Below, in pieces: positions 17,393-27,521 of a stretch of DNA of 64,000 bases (position 1 is the first letter of the stretch; each line of letters starts with the position of its first letter). This DNA is from UBA1161 sp002311745. GTDB lineage: Bacteria > Planctomycetota > Phycisphaerae > Tepidisphaerales > Tepidisphaeraceae. The notes under the pieces were generated by a model. That model made no database searches. It worked only from the letters and a program-made list of their open reading frames with translations, and was not told the origin of the DNA. Made by a program: the position numbers and the translations under genes. Location of the stretch: the NCBI GenBank assembly GCA_050018415.1, contig JBEKAB010000007.1, positions 79,304 to 143,303 on the forward strand, in the 5' to 3' direction.

Positions 17393-19840
17393 ATGCGGTG
17401 GGCATTGGCGGGGCTCCTTGTCCTTATCCTTTCTTCAGCCGCTTGGGCCCAGGCGCGCGGCCAGGTGCTCAGCGTCGGATTCGACAACCGCTATCGCCCC
17501 GATTGCTGGACCCCCATGCTCGTCCAGCTCACCAGCCAGAGCGAGCAGCCCACCGTCTACCAGATCCAGGTCGTGCAGGAGGACCTGGATCGCGACCGCG
17601 TCGCCTTCACCCAGGAAGTCACCTTGGGCGGCAACCTCGAGGGCCGCTCGGCCACCACCGAGAACTTCTGGATCTACTTCAAGCCCAAGCCCACCGCCGG
17701 GGGGTTGCCCGATGCACGTAACCTCGCCACCAATTTGCAGACCCTCAACACCGAGCTGAAAGTCTTTCTGTGCACCAAGGATGGCAAGCAGCTTTGCGTC
17801 CTGCCCCTGACCTCCACGATTCTGAACGTCGATCCGATCCGCGGACTGGGCGATGTCTCGCGCAGCCGAAAGCTGGTCCTCTTTGTCACCGACGGCTCGG
17901 ATAAGCCCGCGGCCCCCAGCGAAGAGTCCATGCCCGCCGTTTTGGAGGATGTCGAGGCCATCGCCCTCCAGCCCCGCGACCTGCCCACCAGCATCCTGGG
18001 CTACGACGCCGTCGATGCCATCGTCTGGATGGATGCCGATGCCAATTTCCTCACTTCCGGCACGCGCGCCCCGGCCCTCCAGGCCATCCGCCAATGGGTC
18101 CGCCAGGGGGGGCATCTGGTCATCTGTCAGCCCCCCGAGCCCGGCAAGATCAAACCCTTTGCCGACCTTCTGCCCGTCAGCTCCAGCGTGGATGGGCGAT
18201 GGGCGATTCCCATATCCGACCGCCCGGACATTGACGTGCTGCGCCGTTTCGGCCGCTTCGAGCAACTGGACCATCCCTGGCCGCCGCCCGGCAGCTTCCC
18301 CCCGATGAAAGTCGCCCGCGCCCCCGCCCTGAGCGATGCCAAGGTCGATGAATGGATGCAGTGGAGCGATCCCCCGCAGTTCACCCCGTGGCTGGCTCGC
18401 CGCGTCTGCGGTTTGGGCGCCGTCACCTGGGTTGCCCAGGACCTGGGCAATCCCATCCTCACCCGCCAGATCAAACGCGGCTGGCGCTCCATCTGGGATC
18501 GCGTCTTCGATTGGAACAACGCCCCCGACGTGCCCGAGGACTACAAGCCCCCGGAGGATGGGCTCGATCCCTGGAAACCCGCCGCGGGCCTGGACCTCGC
18601 CGCCGCGATGCGCAACGGCATGGACCTCAGCAGCAAAGCCGCCGCCTTCGTCCTGGTCGCCTGTTTCTTTTTCGTGATCTATTGGCTGATCGCCGGGCCG
18701 GGCATGTATCTCTTCCTGGCCTCCCGCAAGCGCGCCCATCTAAGCTGGTTCATGTTCGCGGCCACCGCCGTCGCCGCCACCGCCCTGACCGCACTGCTGG
18801 TGCGTCTGCTGGTCCGCGGCCCGCCCGAGCTGCACCATCTTTCCCTCATCCGCTGCGCCGCCGATGACTCCGACGCCCTCATCGACAGCCGCTTCGGTCT
18901 CTACATCCCCCAAGACGGCCTCAAAAAAATCGACCTGGCCGGCATCGACCCGCGCCAACTCAGCACCCTCACCCCCTTCGCCATCCCTCCGCAGGACCTG
19001 CACGATGAGGACGTCCTGCCGGCTTACCTCGAATACCAGGTCCCCGTGTTTCCATCCGCCGACAGCGACGTCATCTCCGTCTCCATTCCCTACCGCAGCA
19101 CCTCCAAAAAATTGCAGACGCACTGGGTCGGGCCCCTCAGCGGCCGCATCCAGGTCCCCGTCGGCCTGGGCGACGTCAAGCTCATCGCCCCCGGCAACAA
19201 CGGCTATCTCGACGGCACCCTGGCCAACCACACCGGCTACGACCTGCTCGACGTCTACATCGCCTTCAAGCAATCCCCCACCACCGGCTGGAATGAGCCC
19301 AGCACCCGCGATTACAACTACCTCATCTACCTCCCCTCCTGGCCCAAGGATGCCCTGGTGAGACTGCAAGACCTCACCAGCAACAAATACGCCATGAATC
19401 TCGACAACCCCGACGCCCCGCGTCCCGGCGGCAACAGCCCCGTCCATGGCCGCCTCGAACGCGAGCTCGACTGGGACCGCTACTGGCACACGCGCTCCGA
19501 CGAGCTGCATCAGCGCCTGGAGGAGGCTCTGCCCCTGCTGACGTTGTTCGACCGTCTGCCGCCGTGGCGGAATCAGTTGGATGGCCGCTGGCCGCGCCTG
19601 GAGCTGTATCATCGCACCGCCCGTTGGATGAATCTCTCCCCAGCCGTCAGCGCCGGCGAGCTGGTCATCTGTGCCGTGGCATCCATCGATGGCGACATCG
19701 CCAAGACGCCCCTGCCCGTGCCCCTATCGGTCTCCGATTCCCCCGTGGCCGGCCAGGGCACCACCATGGTCCAGTTTGTCCTGCCCCTGGACCGCTCGGC
19801 CATGTACGCCATGCCGACAACGCGCCCGGAAATGCAGTAG
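17393..19840 (+). CDS. Large exported membrane protein of an ABC cluster, unknown family
   Basis: 815 residues from ATG 17393, which starts a clean signal peptide (MRWALAGLLVLILSSAAWA). The N-terminal about 330 residues are extracytoplasmic and include AIRQWVRQGGHLVICQP, a glutamine-amidotransferase-like segment seen in planctomycete membrane proteins. Two membrane helices follow near residues 415-470 (VLVACFFFVIYWLIAGPGMYLF and FAATAVAATALTALLV). The C-terminal about 330 residues are soluble and beta-rich. It precedes an ABC ATPase and permease in the same direction, so it may be an accessory subunit, comparable in arrangement to the Gld/Nos-type auxiliary proteins. No enzyme activity can be assigned. 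Confidence 0.75.
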   Translation: MRWALAGLLVLILSSAAWAQARGQVLSVGFDNRYRPDCWTPMLVQLTSQSEQPTVYQIQVVQEDLDRDRVAFTQEVTLGGNLEGRSATTENFWIYFKPKPTAGGLPDARNLATNLQTLNTELKVFLCTKDGKQLCVLPLTSTILNVDPIRGLGDVSRSRKLVLFVTDGSDKPAAPSEESMPAVLEDVEAIALQPRDLPTSILGYDAVDAIVWMDADANFLTSGTRAPALQAIRQWVRQGGHLVICQPPEPGKIKPFADLLPVSSSVDGRWAIPISDRPDIDVLRRFGRFEQLDHPWPPPGSFPPMKVARAPALSDAKVDEWMQWSDPPQFTPWLARRVCGLGAVTWVAQDLGNPILTRQIKRGWRSIWDRVFDWNNAPDVPEDYKPPEDGLDPWKPAAGLDLAAAMRNGMDLSSKAAAFVLVACFFFVIYWLIAGPGMYLFLASRKRAHLSWFMFAATAVAATALTALLVRLLVRGPPELHHLSLIRCAADDSDALIDSRFGLYIPQDGLKKIDLAGIDPRQLSTLTPFAIPPQDLHDEDVLPAYLEYQVPVFPSADSDVISVSIPYRSTSKKLQTHWVGPLSGRIQVPVGLGDVKLIAPGNNGYLDGTLANHTGYDLLDVYIAFKQSPTTGWNEPSTRDYNYLIYLPSWPKDALVRLQDLTSNKYAMNLDNPDAPRPGGNSPVHGRLERELDWDRYWHTRSDELHQRLEEALPLLTLFDRLPPWRNQLDGRWPRLELYHRTARWMNLSPAVSAGELVICAVASIDGDIAKTPLPVPLSVSDSPVAGQGTTMVQFVLPLDRSAMYAMPTTRPEMQ

Positions 19841-19856
19841 AATGCAGGCAGGAGGG

Positions 19857-19962
19857 AATGACGAAATTCGAATGACGAATGACGAATCAATGACGAATGT
19901 CCGAATGACGAAACCGCGCCTCTTATCATTCGTCATTCGTCATTCGAATTTCGTCATTAGGT
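19857..19962. repeat. Mirrored CGAATGA-word array 4
   Basis: GACGAAATTCGAATGACGA at left mirrors TCGTCATTCGAATTTCGTC at right, with single-word copies inside. It lies between the large membrane protein gene and the ABC ATPase gene, which otherwise look co-oriented. Confidence 0.92.
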
Positions 19963-19977
19963 AACCATGATTCTCTT

Positions 19978-20916
<939 letters not shown>

Positions 20917-20928
20917 TGGAGGAAGTTG

Positions 20929-21015
20929 CTAGTTGCTAGTTGCTGGTTGCTGGTTGCTGGTAAAGGCAACGGAGCGCTTTTTTACTGGCAACCAGCAACT
21001 AGCAACCAGCAACTC
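20929..21015. repeat. Mirrored GTTGCTGG-word array 1
   Basis: AGTTGCTAGTTGCTGGTTGC units at left and GCAACCAGCAACTAGCAACC units at right, with about 35 bp between. It lies between the ABC ATPase and permease genes. The frame of the permease is open through it, but its true ATG is after the array. Confidence 0.9.
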
Positions 21016-21021
21016 ATTCCC

Positions 21022-23088
21022 ATGCTCGGCATTGCTGACTATCTCTGGCGGCTGCTTCCCGGCAATCCGATTCTCCGCCGCGTCGTCGAGGCCGGCGGCA
21101 GACGCCGCCGCGACCTGCTCATCCGCTGCGGCTACCTCGGCCTGCTCGTCGCCCTCGTCCTGTTCAGCAGCGCCGGCTCCAACTCCGGCGACTTGGCCGC
21201 CCTTACCAGAACCTCCGCCCAGGTCTTTCAGTACATGTCCTATCTGCAACTCGGCCTGGTCGCACTTCTCTCCCCCATCTTCACCGCCGGCGCCATCACC
21301 CAGGAAAGGGACAGCCAAACCTACGATGTCCTCCTGGCCACCCCCCTGACCAACGCCCAGATCGTCCTGGGTTCGCTCACCAGCCGCGTCTTCTTCGTCA
21401 TCGCCCTGCTCATCAGCGGCATCCCCGTCTTCGCCATCACCCAAATCTTCGGCGGCGTGGCCATCAAGAGCATCCTCTACAGCTTCCTCATCGCCGCCGC
21501 CACCGCTTGCGTCACCGGCGCCATGGCCATGGCCATCGCCACCTTCAAGGTCGGCACCCGCCGCACCATCTTCAGCTTTTATCTGTTCATCGTGATCTAT
21601 CTCATCGGCCTCATGCTCCTGGACCAGGCCGATTTCTTCCACCTCCGCTACACCGACCTCAGCGGCAACGCCCAGCGTAGCGCCACCAGTTGGTTCACCG
21701 GCCTGCATCCGTTCCTGGCCCTGCGCGTCATCTTCAACGACAAGAGCTATCTCCCCCCGAACCTGGCCGATCTGCCCCCCGTCTATCAGTCCTGGCCCCT
21801 GGCCTGGTACTGGACCAGCCCCGCCACCTTCTACTTCTGTTTCATGTTCCTGGCCAGCCTGGCGATGGTGCTGCCCTCCATCCTTCTGCTTCGTCGCCTG
21901 GCACAATCCACCACCAGCGTCAAGACGTTCCTGATCCAAAAGCTTTTCCCCTTTGCCGGCCGCTCGCGCAAGCCGCGCTCCGTCTGGCACAACCCCATCG
22001 CCTGGCGCGAAGCCAAAACCAAGGCCTCCGCCGCACGCGCCTTCATCCTTCGCTACAGCTTCATCGCCGTCGGCCTGGTCGGCGCCGTCGTCCTCCTGGT
22101 CATGCACTGCACCCAAACCACGCCCCGGCAGTACATCGATCACGGCTACGACCCCGCCCGCAACACCCTCTTCATCGACGGCGACAACAAGCAGGACCTC
22201 CCCGTCGACGCCGCCGTGCAAGTCAAAATCGCCGACCGCGACGCCGTCCTCCAAGACCTTGCCGGCAAATACGAGGTCAAAGACTTCACCCAGGGCCCCG
22301 GCGGCGCCATCACCCAGATCGATCTCCTGGACTACCCCCGCCAGCTCTCCTCCGCCCAGACACGCACCTGGCTCCTGGGCATCACGCTTTTGGAATTCTC
22401 CGTCATCCTGCTCATCATCACCAACGCCGCCGCCTCCACCGTCACCCGCGAAAAGGAAGACGGAACCATCGACCTCCTGCTCAGCACCCCCATCACCAGC
22501 CGCTATTACATTTGGGGCAAGCTCCGCGGCTTGGTCAGCTTCGTCCTGCCCCTTTTGGCCGTCCCCGTCGCCGGCAGCCTGCTGTTCATCGGCCACGACC
22601 TGTTGCGCTGGCTGGCCATGGGCGACAACTCATTCCAATGGATCGTCTTTCCCGAAGCGATCCTCCTGATGCCGGCGATGCTGATCATCGTCTGCGCCTT
22701 TGCGGCCATCCTGGGCATGCACTTGTCCCTGCGCTGCCAAACCACCGTCCGCGCGGTGATGAGCAGCGTCGGCATCATCGCCGGCGCCTGCGCCGCTTTG
22801 GGCTGGTGCGGCTACAGCATCCTCAACAGCCGCGCCCTCCCGCCCGATTTCTCCGTCGCCATCGGCGTCTTCAGCCCCTTCACCCTGCTGACCCTGCTGA
22901 TCGACCCCTACGATTTCGGCGGCCGGGCGTTCGATCCCACGATTCCCGACGCCGACCCCGCCGCCGCCCGCCTCACCGCCTTCGTCGTGTGCGCCATCGT
23001 CCTGGCCGCCTACGCCGCCGCCGTCTGGTCCATGTACAGGTCCATGGTCACCAATTTCGACATGACGATCCGCAAGCAATCCAGGTAA
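21022..23088 (+). CDS. ABC-2 type permease, internally duplicated
   Basis: 688 residues from ATG 21022. Two similar halves each begin with a hallmark of ABC-2 permeases: ITQERDSQTYDVLLATPLT near residue 93 and VTREKEDGTIDLLLSTPIT near residue 475. Each is followed by a membrane helix bundle; about twelve helices in all. An extracytoplasmic loop (about 365-450) separates them. The duplication means one chain could supply both membrane halves. It works with the preceding ATPase, probably as an exporter; the cargo is unknown. Confidence 0.85.
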   Translation: MLGIADYLWRLLPGNPILRRVVEAGGRRRRDLLIRCGYLGLLVALVLFSSAGSNSGDLAALTRTSAQVFQYMSYLQLGLVALLSPIFTAGAITQERDSQTYDVLLATPLTNAQIVLGSLTSRVFFVIALLISGIPVFAITQIFGGVAIKSILYSFLIAAATACVTGAMAMAIATFKVGTRRTIFSFYLFIVIYLIGLMLLDQADFFHLRYTDLSGNAQRSATSWFTGLHPFLALRVIFNDKSYLPPNLADLPPVYQSWPLAWYWTSPATFYFCFMFLASLAMVLPSILLLRRLAQSTTSVKTFLIQKLFPFAGRSRKPRSVWHNPIAWREAKTKASAARAFILRYSFIAVGLVGAVVLLVMHCTQTTPRQYIDHGYDPARNTLFIDGDNKQDLPVDAAVQVKIADRDAVLQDLAGKYEVKDFTQGPGGAITQIDLLDYPRQLSSAQTRTWLLGITLLEFSVILLIITNAAASTVTREKEDGTIDLLLSTPITSRYYIWGKLRGLVSFVLPLLAVPVAGSLLFIGHDLLRWLAMGDNSFQWIVFPEAILLMPAMLIIVCAFAAILGMHLSLRCQTTVRAVMSSVGIIAGACAALGWCGYSILNSRALPPDFSVAIGVFSPFTLLTLLIDPYDFGGRAFDPTIPDADPAAARLTAFVVCAIVLAAYAAAVWSMYRSMVTNFDMTIRKQSR

Positions 23089-23098
23089 AACCTGGATA

Positions 23099-23183
23099 AA
23101 TGACGAATGATGAATGACGAATGACGAATGAAAAATGGCCGCGAAATTTCATTCGTCATTCGTCATTCATCATTCGTCATTTC
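23099..23183. repeat. Mirrored CGAATGA-word array 5
   Basis: Left arm TGACGAATGATGAATGACGA; right arm CATTCGTCATTCATCATTCG. Spacer about 25 bp. It separates the ABC permease gene from gdhA. Confidence 0.92.
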
Positions 23184-23200
23184 CGTTATAAAATCTCCTC

Positions 23201-24478
23201 ATGTCCACCACCGACCTCCTTCGCGCCAAGCCCGAGCACTCCCAATTCTGGCAGAACGCTCATCTCTATTTCGACCGCGTCTATCAGACCATGGACCTCG
23301 ATCCGATTTGGCGTCAGGTCCTTTCCTCGCCCAAGCGCGTCCTGACCGTTTCCTGTCCGGTGCGTATGGATGACGGCCGCATCCAGGTCTTCACCGGCTA
23401 CCGCGCCCAGCACAACAACGCTCGCGGTCCGTTCAAGGGCGGCATCCGCTACGACACCGCCGTCAATCAGGACGAAGTCATGGCTCTGGCCATGCTGCAA
23501 ACCTGGAAAAACGCCCTGGTCGATCTGCCCTTCGGCGGGGCCAAGGGCGGCGTCGTCTGCGATCCGCACGTCCTTTCTCCCGGTGAGAAGGAACGCCTCA
23601 CCCGCCGATATGTCAGCGAAATCCTCCCCATCATCGGCCCGTTTCACGACATCCCCGCCCCCGACGTGGGCACCGATGCCCAGGTCATGAGTTGGTTCCT
23701 CGACACCTACAGCATGATGGTCGGTCACCAGGAACTGAGCGTCGTCACCGGCAAGCCGGTGAACCTGGGCGGTTCCGTCGGACGTCTGGAGGCCACCGGC
23801 CGCGGCGTCATGAACGTCTTGCGCGCATTTCTGGCCACCCAAAACAAAACCCTCGACGGCGCTCGCATCGCCATCCAGGGCTTCGGCAACGTCGGCTTCC
23901 ACGCCGCCCGCCTCCTCGAAGAACGCGGCGCCATCATCATCGCCGTCTCCCAACGCAAGAGCGGCATCTACAACGAACACGGCGTCGACGTCGATCACCT
24001 TGGCGTCTACTACCGCCAACGCGGCGACATGGCCGACTACCCCGACGGCGAAGCCATCACCAACGATGAGCTCCTCACTTGCGATTGCGACGTCCTCATC
24101 CCCGCCGCCACCGAAAACGCCGTGACCGAGACCATCGCTCCGCAGATCAAGGCCCACACCCTCGTCGAAGCCGCCAACGGCCCCACCACTCCGCAGGCCG
24201 ATGAAATCCTCCGCGACCGCGGCGTCACCGTCCTGCCCGACATCCTGGCCAACGCCGGCGGCGTCACCGTCAGCTATTTCGAATGGGTCCAGGGCCTGCA
24301 GAATTTCTTCTGGTCCGCCAAGCAGGTGCAGGACGAGCTGCAAAAAATCATGGAACGCGCCTTCGCCGCCGTGAACGCCAAGGCGGATGAAGCCGACTGC
24401 GACTACCGCACCGCCGCCTACACCATCGCCCTCAGCCGCGTCGCCGAAGCCTGCCAGTTGAAAGGCTTATTCCCTTAA
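23201..24478 (+). CDS. gdhA: Glutamate dehydrogenase (Glu/Leu/Phe/Val family)
   Basis: 425 residues. The substrate region has GPFKGGIRY (76-84) and the catalytic lysine in PFGGAKGGV (110-118). The Rossmann domain carries IAIQGFGNVG near residue 222 and a later ANAGGVTVSYFEW segment. Length fits the hexameric class with about 420 residues, like Bacillus RocG or archaeal enzymes. It interconverts glutamate and 2-oxoglutarate plus ammonia; cofactor preference cannot be read with certainty. No regulator is adjacent. Confidence 0.95.
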   Translation: MSTTDLLRAKPEHSQFWQNAHLYFDRVYQTMDLDPIWRQVLSSPKRVLTVSCPVRMDDGRIQVFTGYRAQHNNARGPFKGGIRYDTAVNQDEVMALAMLQTWKNALVDLPFGGAKGGVVCDPHVLSPGEKERLTRRYVSEILPIIGPFHDIPAPDVGTDAQVMSWFLDTYSMMVGHQELSVVTGKPVNLGGSVGRLEATGRGVMNVLRAFLATQNKTLDGARIAIQGFGNVGFHAARLLEERGAIIIAVSQRKSGIYNEHGVDVDHLGVYYRQRGDMADYPDGEAITNDELLTCDCDVLIPAATENAVTETIAPQIKAHTLVEAANGPTTPQADEILRDRGVTVLPDILANAGGVTVSYFEWVQGLQNFFWSAKQVQDELQKIMERAFAAVNAKADEADCDYRTAAYTIALSRVAEACQLKGLFP

Positions 24479-24506
24479 GCTACTTTTAGCCGCCAGTCGC
24501 AATTTA

Positions 24507-24587
24507 ATAGCCGCGGGCGGCAGCCCGCGGACTTTTCACCACGCGTTGGTGTTTCGGATTCCTCCGCGGGCTGCCGCCCGCGGCTAT
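24507..24587. repeat. REP palindrome pair (BIME-like)
   Basis: TAGCCGCGGGCGGCAGCCCG at left and its mirror CGGGCTGCCGCCCGCGGCTA at right, with a 30-bp spacer containing CACGCGTTGGTGTTTCGG. The same palindromes form the core of the MITE copies at 1416 and 53792 and flank the RAYT gene at 47266. No terminal repeats are present here. Confidence 0.9.
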
Positions 24588-24625
24588 AAGGCGGCCACGG
24601 CCCATAACCACCGGGCAACTATCTC

Positions 24626-27337
24626 ATGGCGCTCATTCCCGCCTCCATTCTTCCCCGCAACATCCTCCTGGCGATCAAGCGCGCCGCCGCTCCCATCCAG
24701 GTTTCGCCCCGCCTGACGCGCGCCGCGGGGGCAACGCCGCCGGCCGCCCTGGCTGAGTTGCAGACCGCTCCCGACGGCCTCAGCGAAGAAGAAGCCCAAC
24801 GCCGCCTCGAAGAATACGGACCCAACGTCGTCATCCACGAAACACGCTTCCCACGCCTACGGCTCTTCATCAAGGCTTGTCTCAACCCCCTGGTCGTTCT
24901 CCTGTCCGTGCTGGCGATCATTTCCTTCGCCACGGCCGGCGGCACTTCCGACGTCGTCGGCGGCATCCTCATGGTGATGATGGTCGTCCTGGGCGTGTCC
25001 CTGCGCTTCATTCAGGAAGCGCGGGCCGATGCCGCCGCCGCCAAGCTCAAGGCCATGATCCGCGTCACCGCCACCGTCCTCCGCGACGGCCAACCCCGCG
25101 AAATCCCCCTGGGCGAGCTGGTCCCCGGCGACGTAGTCAAGCTCGCCGCCGGCGACATGATCCCCGCCGACCTCCGCATCCTCTCCTGCAAAGACCTGTT
25201 CATGATCCAGGCCAGCCTCACCGGCGAGTCCTTCCCCGTCGAAAAATTCGACGCCCCGGAAAACCTCGACGGCAAGATGCCCCTCGAGCTGAAGAACCTC
25301 TGTTACCTGGGCACCAGCGTCGAAAGCGGCTCGGCCACGGCCCTGGTCGTCGAGACCGGACTCAAGACCTATTTGGGCACCATGGCCAGCGCCGTCGCCA
25401 CCGGGCCCCCTCCCACCAGTTTCGACAAGGGCATCTCCGCCTTCACCTGGCTCATGCTCAAGTTCATGGCCGTCATGGTCCCGTTGGTCTTCCTGATCAA
25501 CGGCATCAGCAAGCACCGATGGGGCGAGTCGTTTTTGTTCGCCCTGGCCGTCGCCGTCGGACTCACCCCCGAAATGCTCCCCATGATCGTGAGCGTCTGC
25601 CTCTCCAAAGGCGCCATGCTCATGTCTCGCAAAAAGGTCATCGTCAAACGCCTCAACTCCATCCAGAACCTGGGCGCCATGGACGTGCTCTGCACCGACA
25701 AAACCGGCACTCTCACCCAGGACCACGTCATCCTCGAACAGCACTGCGACGTGGCCCGCAACGACGACGCCGGCGTCCTGCAAATGGCCTTCCTCAACAG
25801 CCACTTCCAGACCGGTCTTAAAAACGTGCTCGACCGCGCCGTGCTCCAGCACCAGGAGGTCCACCACGACATCTCCATTGCCGAATATTCCAAGGTTGAC
25901 GAGATCCCCTTCGACTTCACCCGCAAGATGATGTCCGTCGTGGTGTCCACCCCCGATGCCAAACGCCGCCTCATCTGCAAGGGCGCTCCCGAATCCGTCT
26001 TCGACCGATGCACCCAGTTCGAGCTCGAGGAGCGCATCTATCCGATGGACCCGCTCCTCTTGGAGGAGCTGAAGGAGGAATGCGATCATTTGTCCGCCGA
26101 CGGCTTCCGCGTCTTGGCCATCGCCTACCGCGATTGCGACCCCAAGGCCGCCTACGGCCGCGACGACGAACACGAACTCATCCTCAAGGGTTACGTCGCC
26201 TTCCTCGATCCGCCCAAGGATTCCACCGCCCCCGCCATCACCGCCCTGAACAAGCACGGCATCGCCGTCAAGGTCCTCACCGGCGACAACGAATTGGTCT
26301 CCCGAAAAATCTGCAAAGAAGTCGGCCTCTCCCTCGAGCACGTCCTCACCGGCCCGCAGGTCGAGGCCATGAGCGACCCCGACCTGGCCGACTCCGCCGA
26401 AAAAACCACCCTTTTCGTGCGACTCTCACCCGCTCACAAGCAACGCATCATCCGCGCCCTGCAAAGCAAGAAGCACGTCGTCGGATTCCTCGGCGACGGA
26501 ATCAACGATTCCCCCGCCCTCCGCGCCGCCGATGTCGGCATCTCCGTCGACACCGCCGTCGACATCGCCCGCGAGGCCGCCGACGCCATCCTCCTCGAAA
26601 AAAGCCTCATGGTCCTCGAGGAAGGCGTCCTCGAAGGCCGCAAAGTCTTCGCCAACATCATCAAGTACGTCCGCATGGGCGCCAGCTCCAACTTCGGCAA
26701 CATGTTCTCCGTCCTGGGCGCCAGCATCTGGCTCCCCTTCCTGCCCATGGCCCCCCTGCAAATCCTCACCAACAACCTGCTCTACGATTTCTCCCAGGTC
26801 CCCATCCCCACCGATGAGGTCGATCCCGAGCTGGTCACCAAGCCCCGCCCCTGGTCCATGGGCGAGATCACACGCTTCATTCTCTTCATCGGCCCCTGCA
26901 GCTCCATCTTCGATTACACCACGTACTTCATGATGTGGTTCCTGTTCAAGTGTTCCAACCTGGCCCTGGCCGCGCCCCATGGCCTGGCCAAAATGTTCGC
27001 CAAAGCCACGCTGGACAATCCCGATTCCACCTTCGCCGCCCATCTCTTCCAGACCGGCTGGTTCGTCGAATCGCTCCTGACGCAGACCCTCATCATTCAC
27101 GTCATCCGCACCAACAAAATTCCGTTCTTGCAGAGCCGCGCCAGCACCCCGCTGATCCTCACCTCCATCCTGATCATGATGATCGGCGCCTGGCTGCCGG
27201 TCTCCCCCCTGGGCCCCTGGCTGGGATTCGTCCCGCTACCTCATCTTTACTGGCTCCTGATTCTGCTCACGCTATTGATTTATGTGATGCTCACCCAGGC
27301 CGTGAAGATCTGGCTGGTCCGCAAATTCTGGATTTAG
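24626..27337 (+). CDS. mgtA: P-type ATPase, Mg2+-importing type
   Basis: 903 residues of the P3B subfamily. N-terminal cytoplasmic segment with LSEEEAQRRLEEYGPN, then TM1-2, the actuator domain with the TGES motif, and the phosphorylation motif DKTGTLT at Asp358. The nucleotide domain has KGAPESVFDRC and the hinge has GDGINDSPAL. The C-terminal helices include NNLLYDFSQVPIPTDEVD, a segment characteristic of MgtA/MgtB. Expected role is Mg2+ uptake across the inner membrane. The leader before the start is short and holds only the REP pair, so no Mg2+ riboswitch is visible. Confidence 0.92.
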   Translation: MALIPASILPRNILLAIKRAAAPIQVSPRLTRAAGATPPAALAELQTAPDGLSEEEAQRRLEEYGPNVVIHETRFPRLRLFIKACLNPLVVLLSVLAIISFATAGGTSDVVGGILMVMMVVLGVSLRFIQEARADAAAAKLKAMIRVTATVLRDGQPREIPLGELVPGDVVKLAAGDMIPADLRILSCKDLFMIQASLTGESFPVEKFDAPENLDGKMPLELKNLCYLGTSVESGSATALVVETGLKTYLGTMASAVATGPPPTSFDKGISAFTWLMLKFMAVMVPLVFLINGISKHRWGESFLFALAVAVGLTPEMLPMIVSVCLSKGAMLMSRKKVIVKRLNSIQNLGAMDVLCTDKTGTLTQDHVILEQHCDVARNDDAGVLQMAFLNSHFQTGLKNVLDRAVLQHQEVHHDISIAEYSKVDEIPFDFTRKMMSVVVSTPDAKRRLICKGAPESVFDRCTQFELEERIYPMDPLLLEELKEECDHLSADGFRVLAIAYRDCDPKAAYGRDDEHELILKGYVAFLDPPKDSTAPAITALNKHGIAVKVLTGDNELVSRKICKEVGLSLEHVLTGPQVEAMSDPDLADSAEKTTLFVRLSPAHKQRIIRALQSKKHVVGFLGDGINDSPALRAADVGISVDTAVDIAREAADAILLEKSLMVLEEGVLEGRKVFANIIKYVRMGASSNFGNMFSVLGASIWLPFLPMAPLQILTNNLLYDFSQVPIPTDEVDPELVTKPRPWSMGEITRFILFIGPCSSIFDYTTYFMMWFLFKCSNLALAAPHGLAKMFAKATLDNPDSTFAAHLFQTGWFVESLLTQTLIIHVIRTNKIPFLQSRASTPLILTSILIMMIGAWLPVSPLGPWLGFVPLPHLYWLLILLTLLIYVMLTQAVKIWLVRKFWI

Positions 27338-27521
27338 ACGCGCGCTGCGTGCGGCTCCAACGCTGCACGCGGCCCCCAAGATCGAGATTGAGCTCTACTT
27401 TCTCGCGCAGCGCCCCACCGCTCTTCGGCGGATAACGGGCGTCCCTCTTCCGGCTCCCTCAAAAGCGATAACCTGTTGCCGGCTGGGGCGTTCTCCATTA
27501 CGCTCCGGCGACGGATCGATC

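Noticed and set aside
24588..24625. Mg2+ riboswitch before the mgtA-like gene
   Set aside because: The leader between the REP pair and the ATG is only about 40 bases and shows no M-box-like structure.
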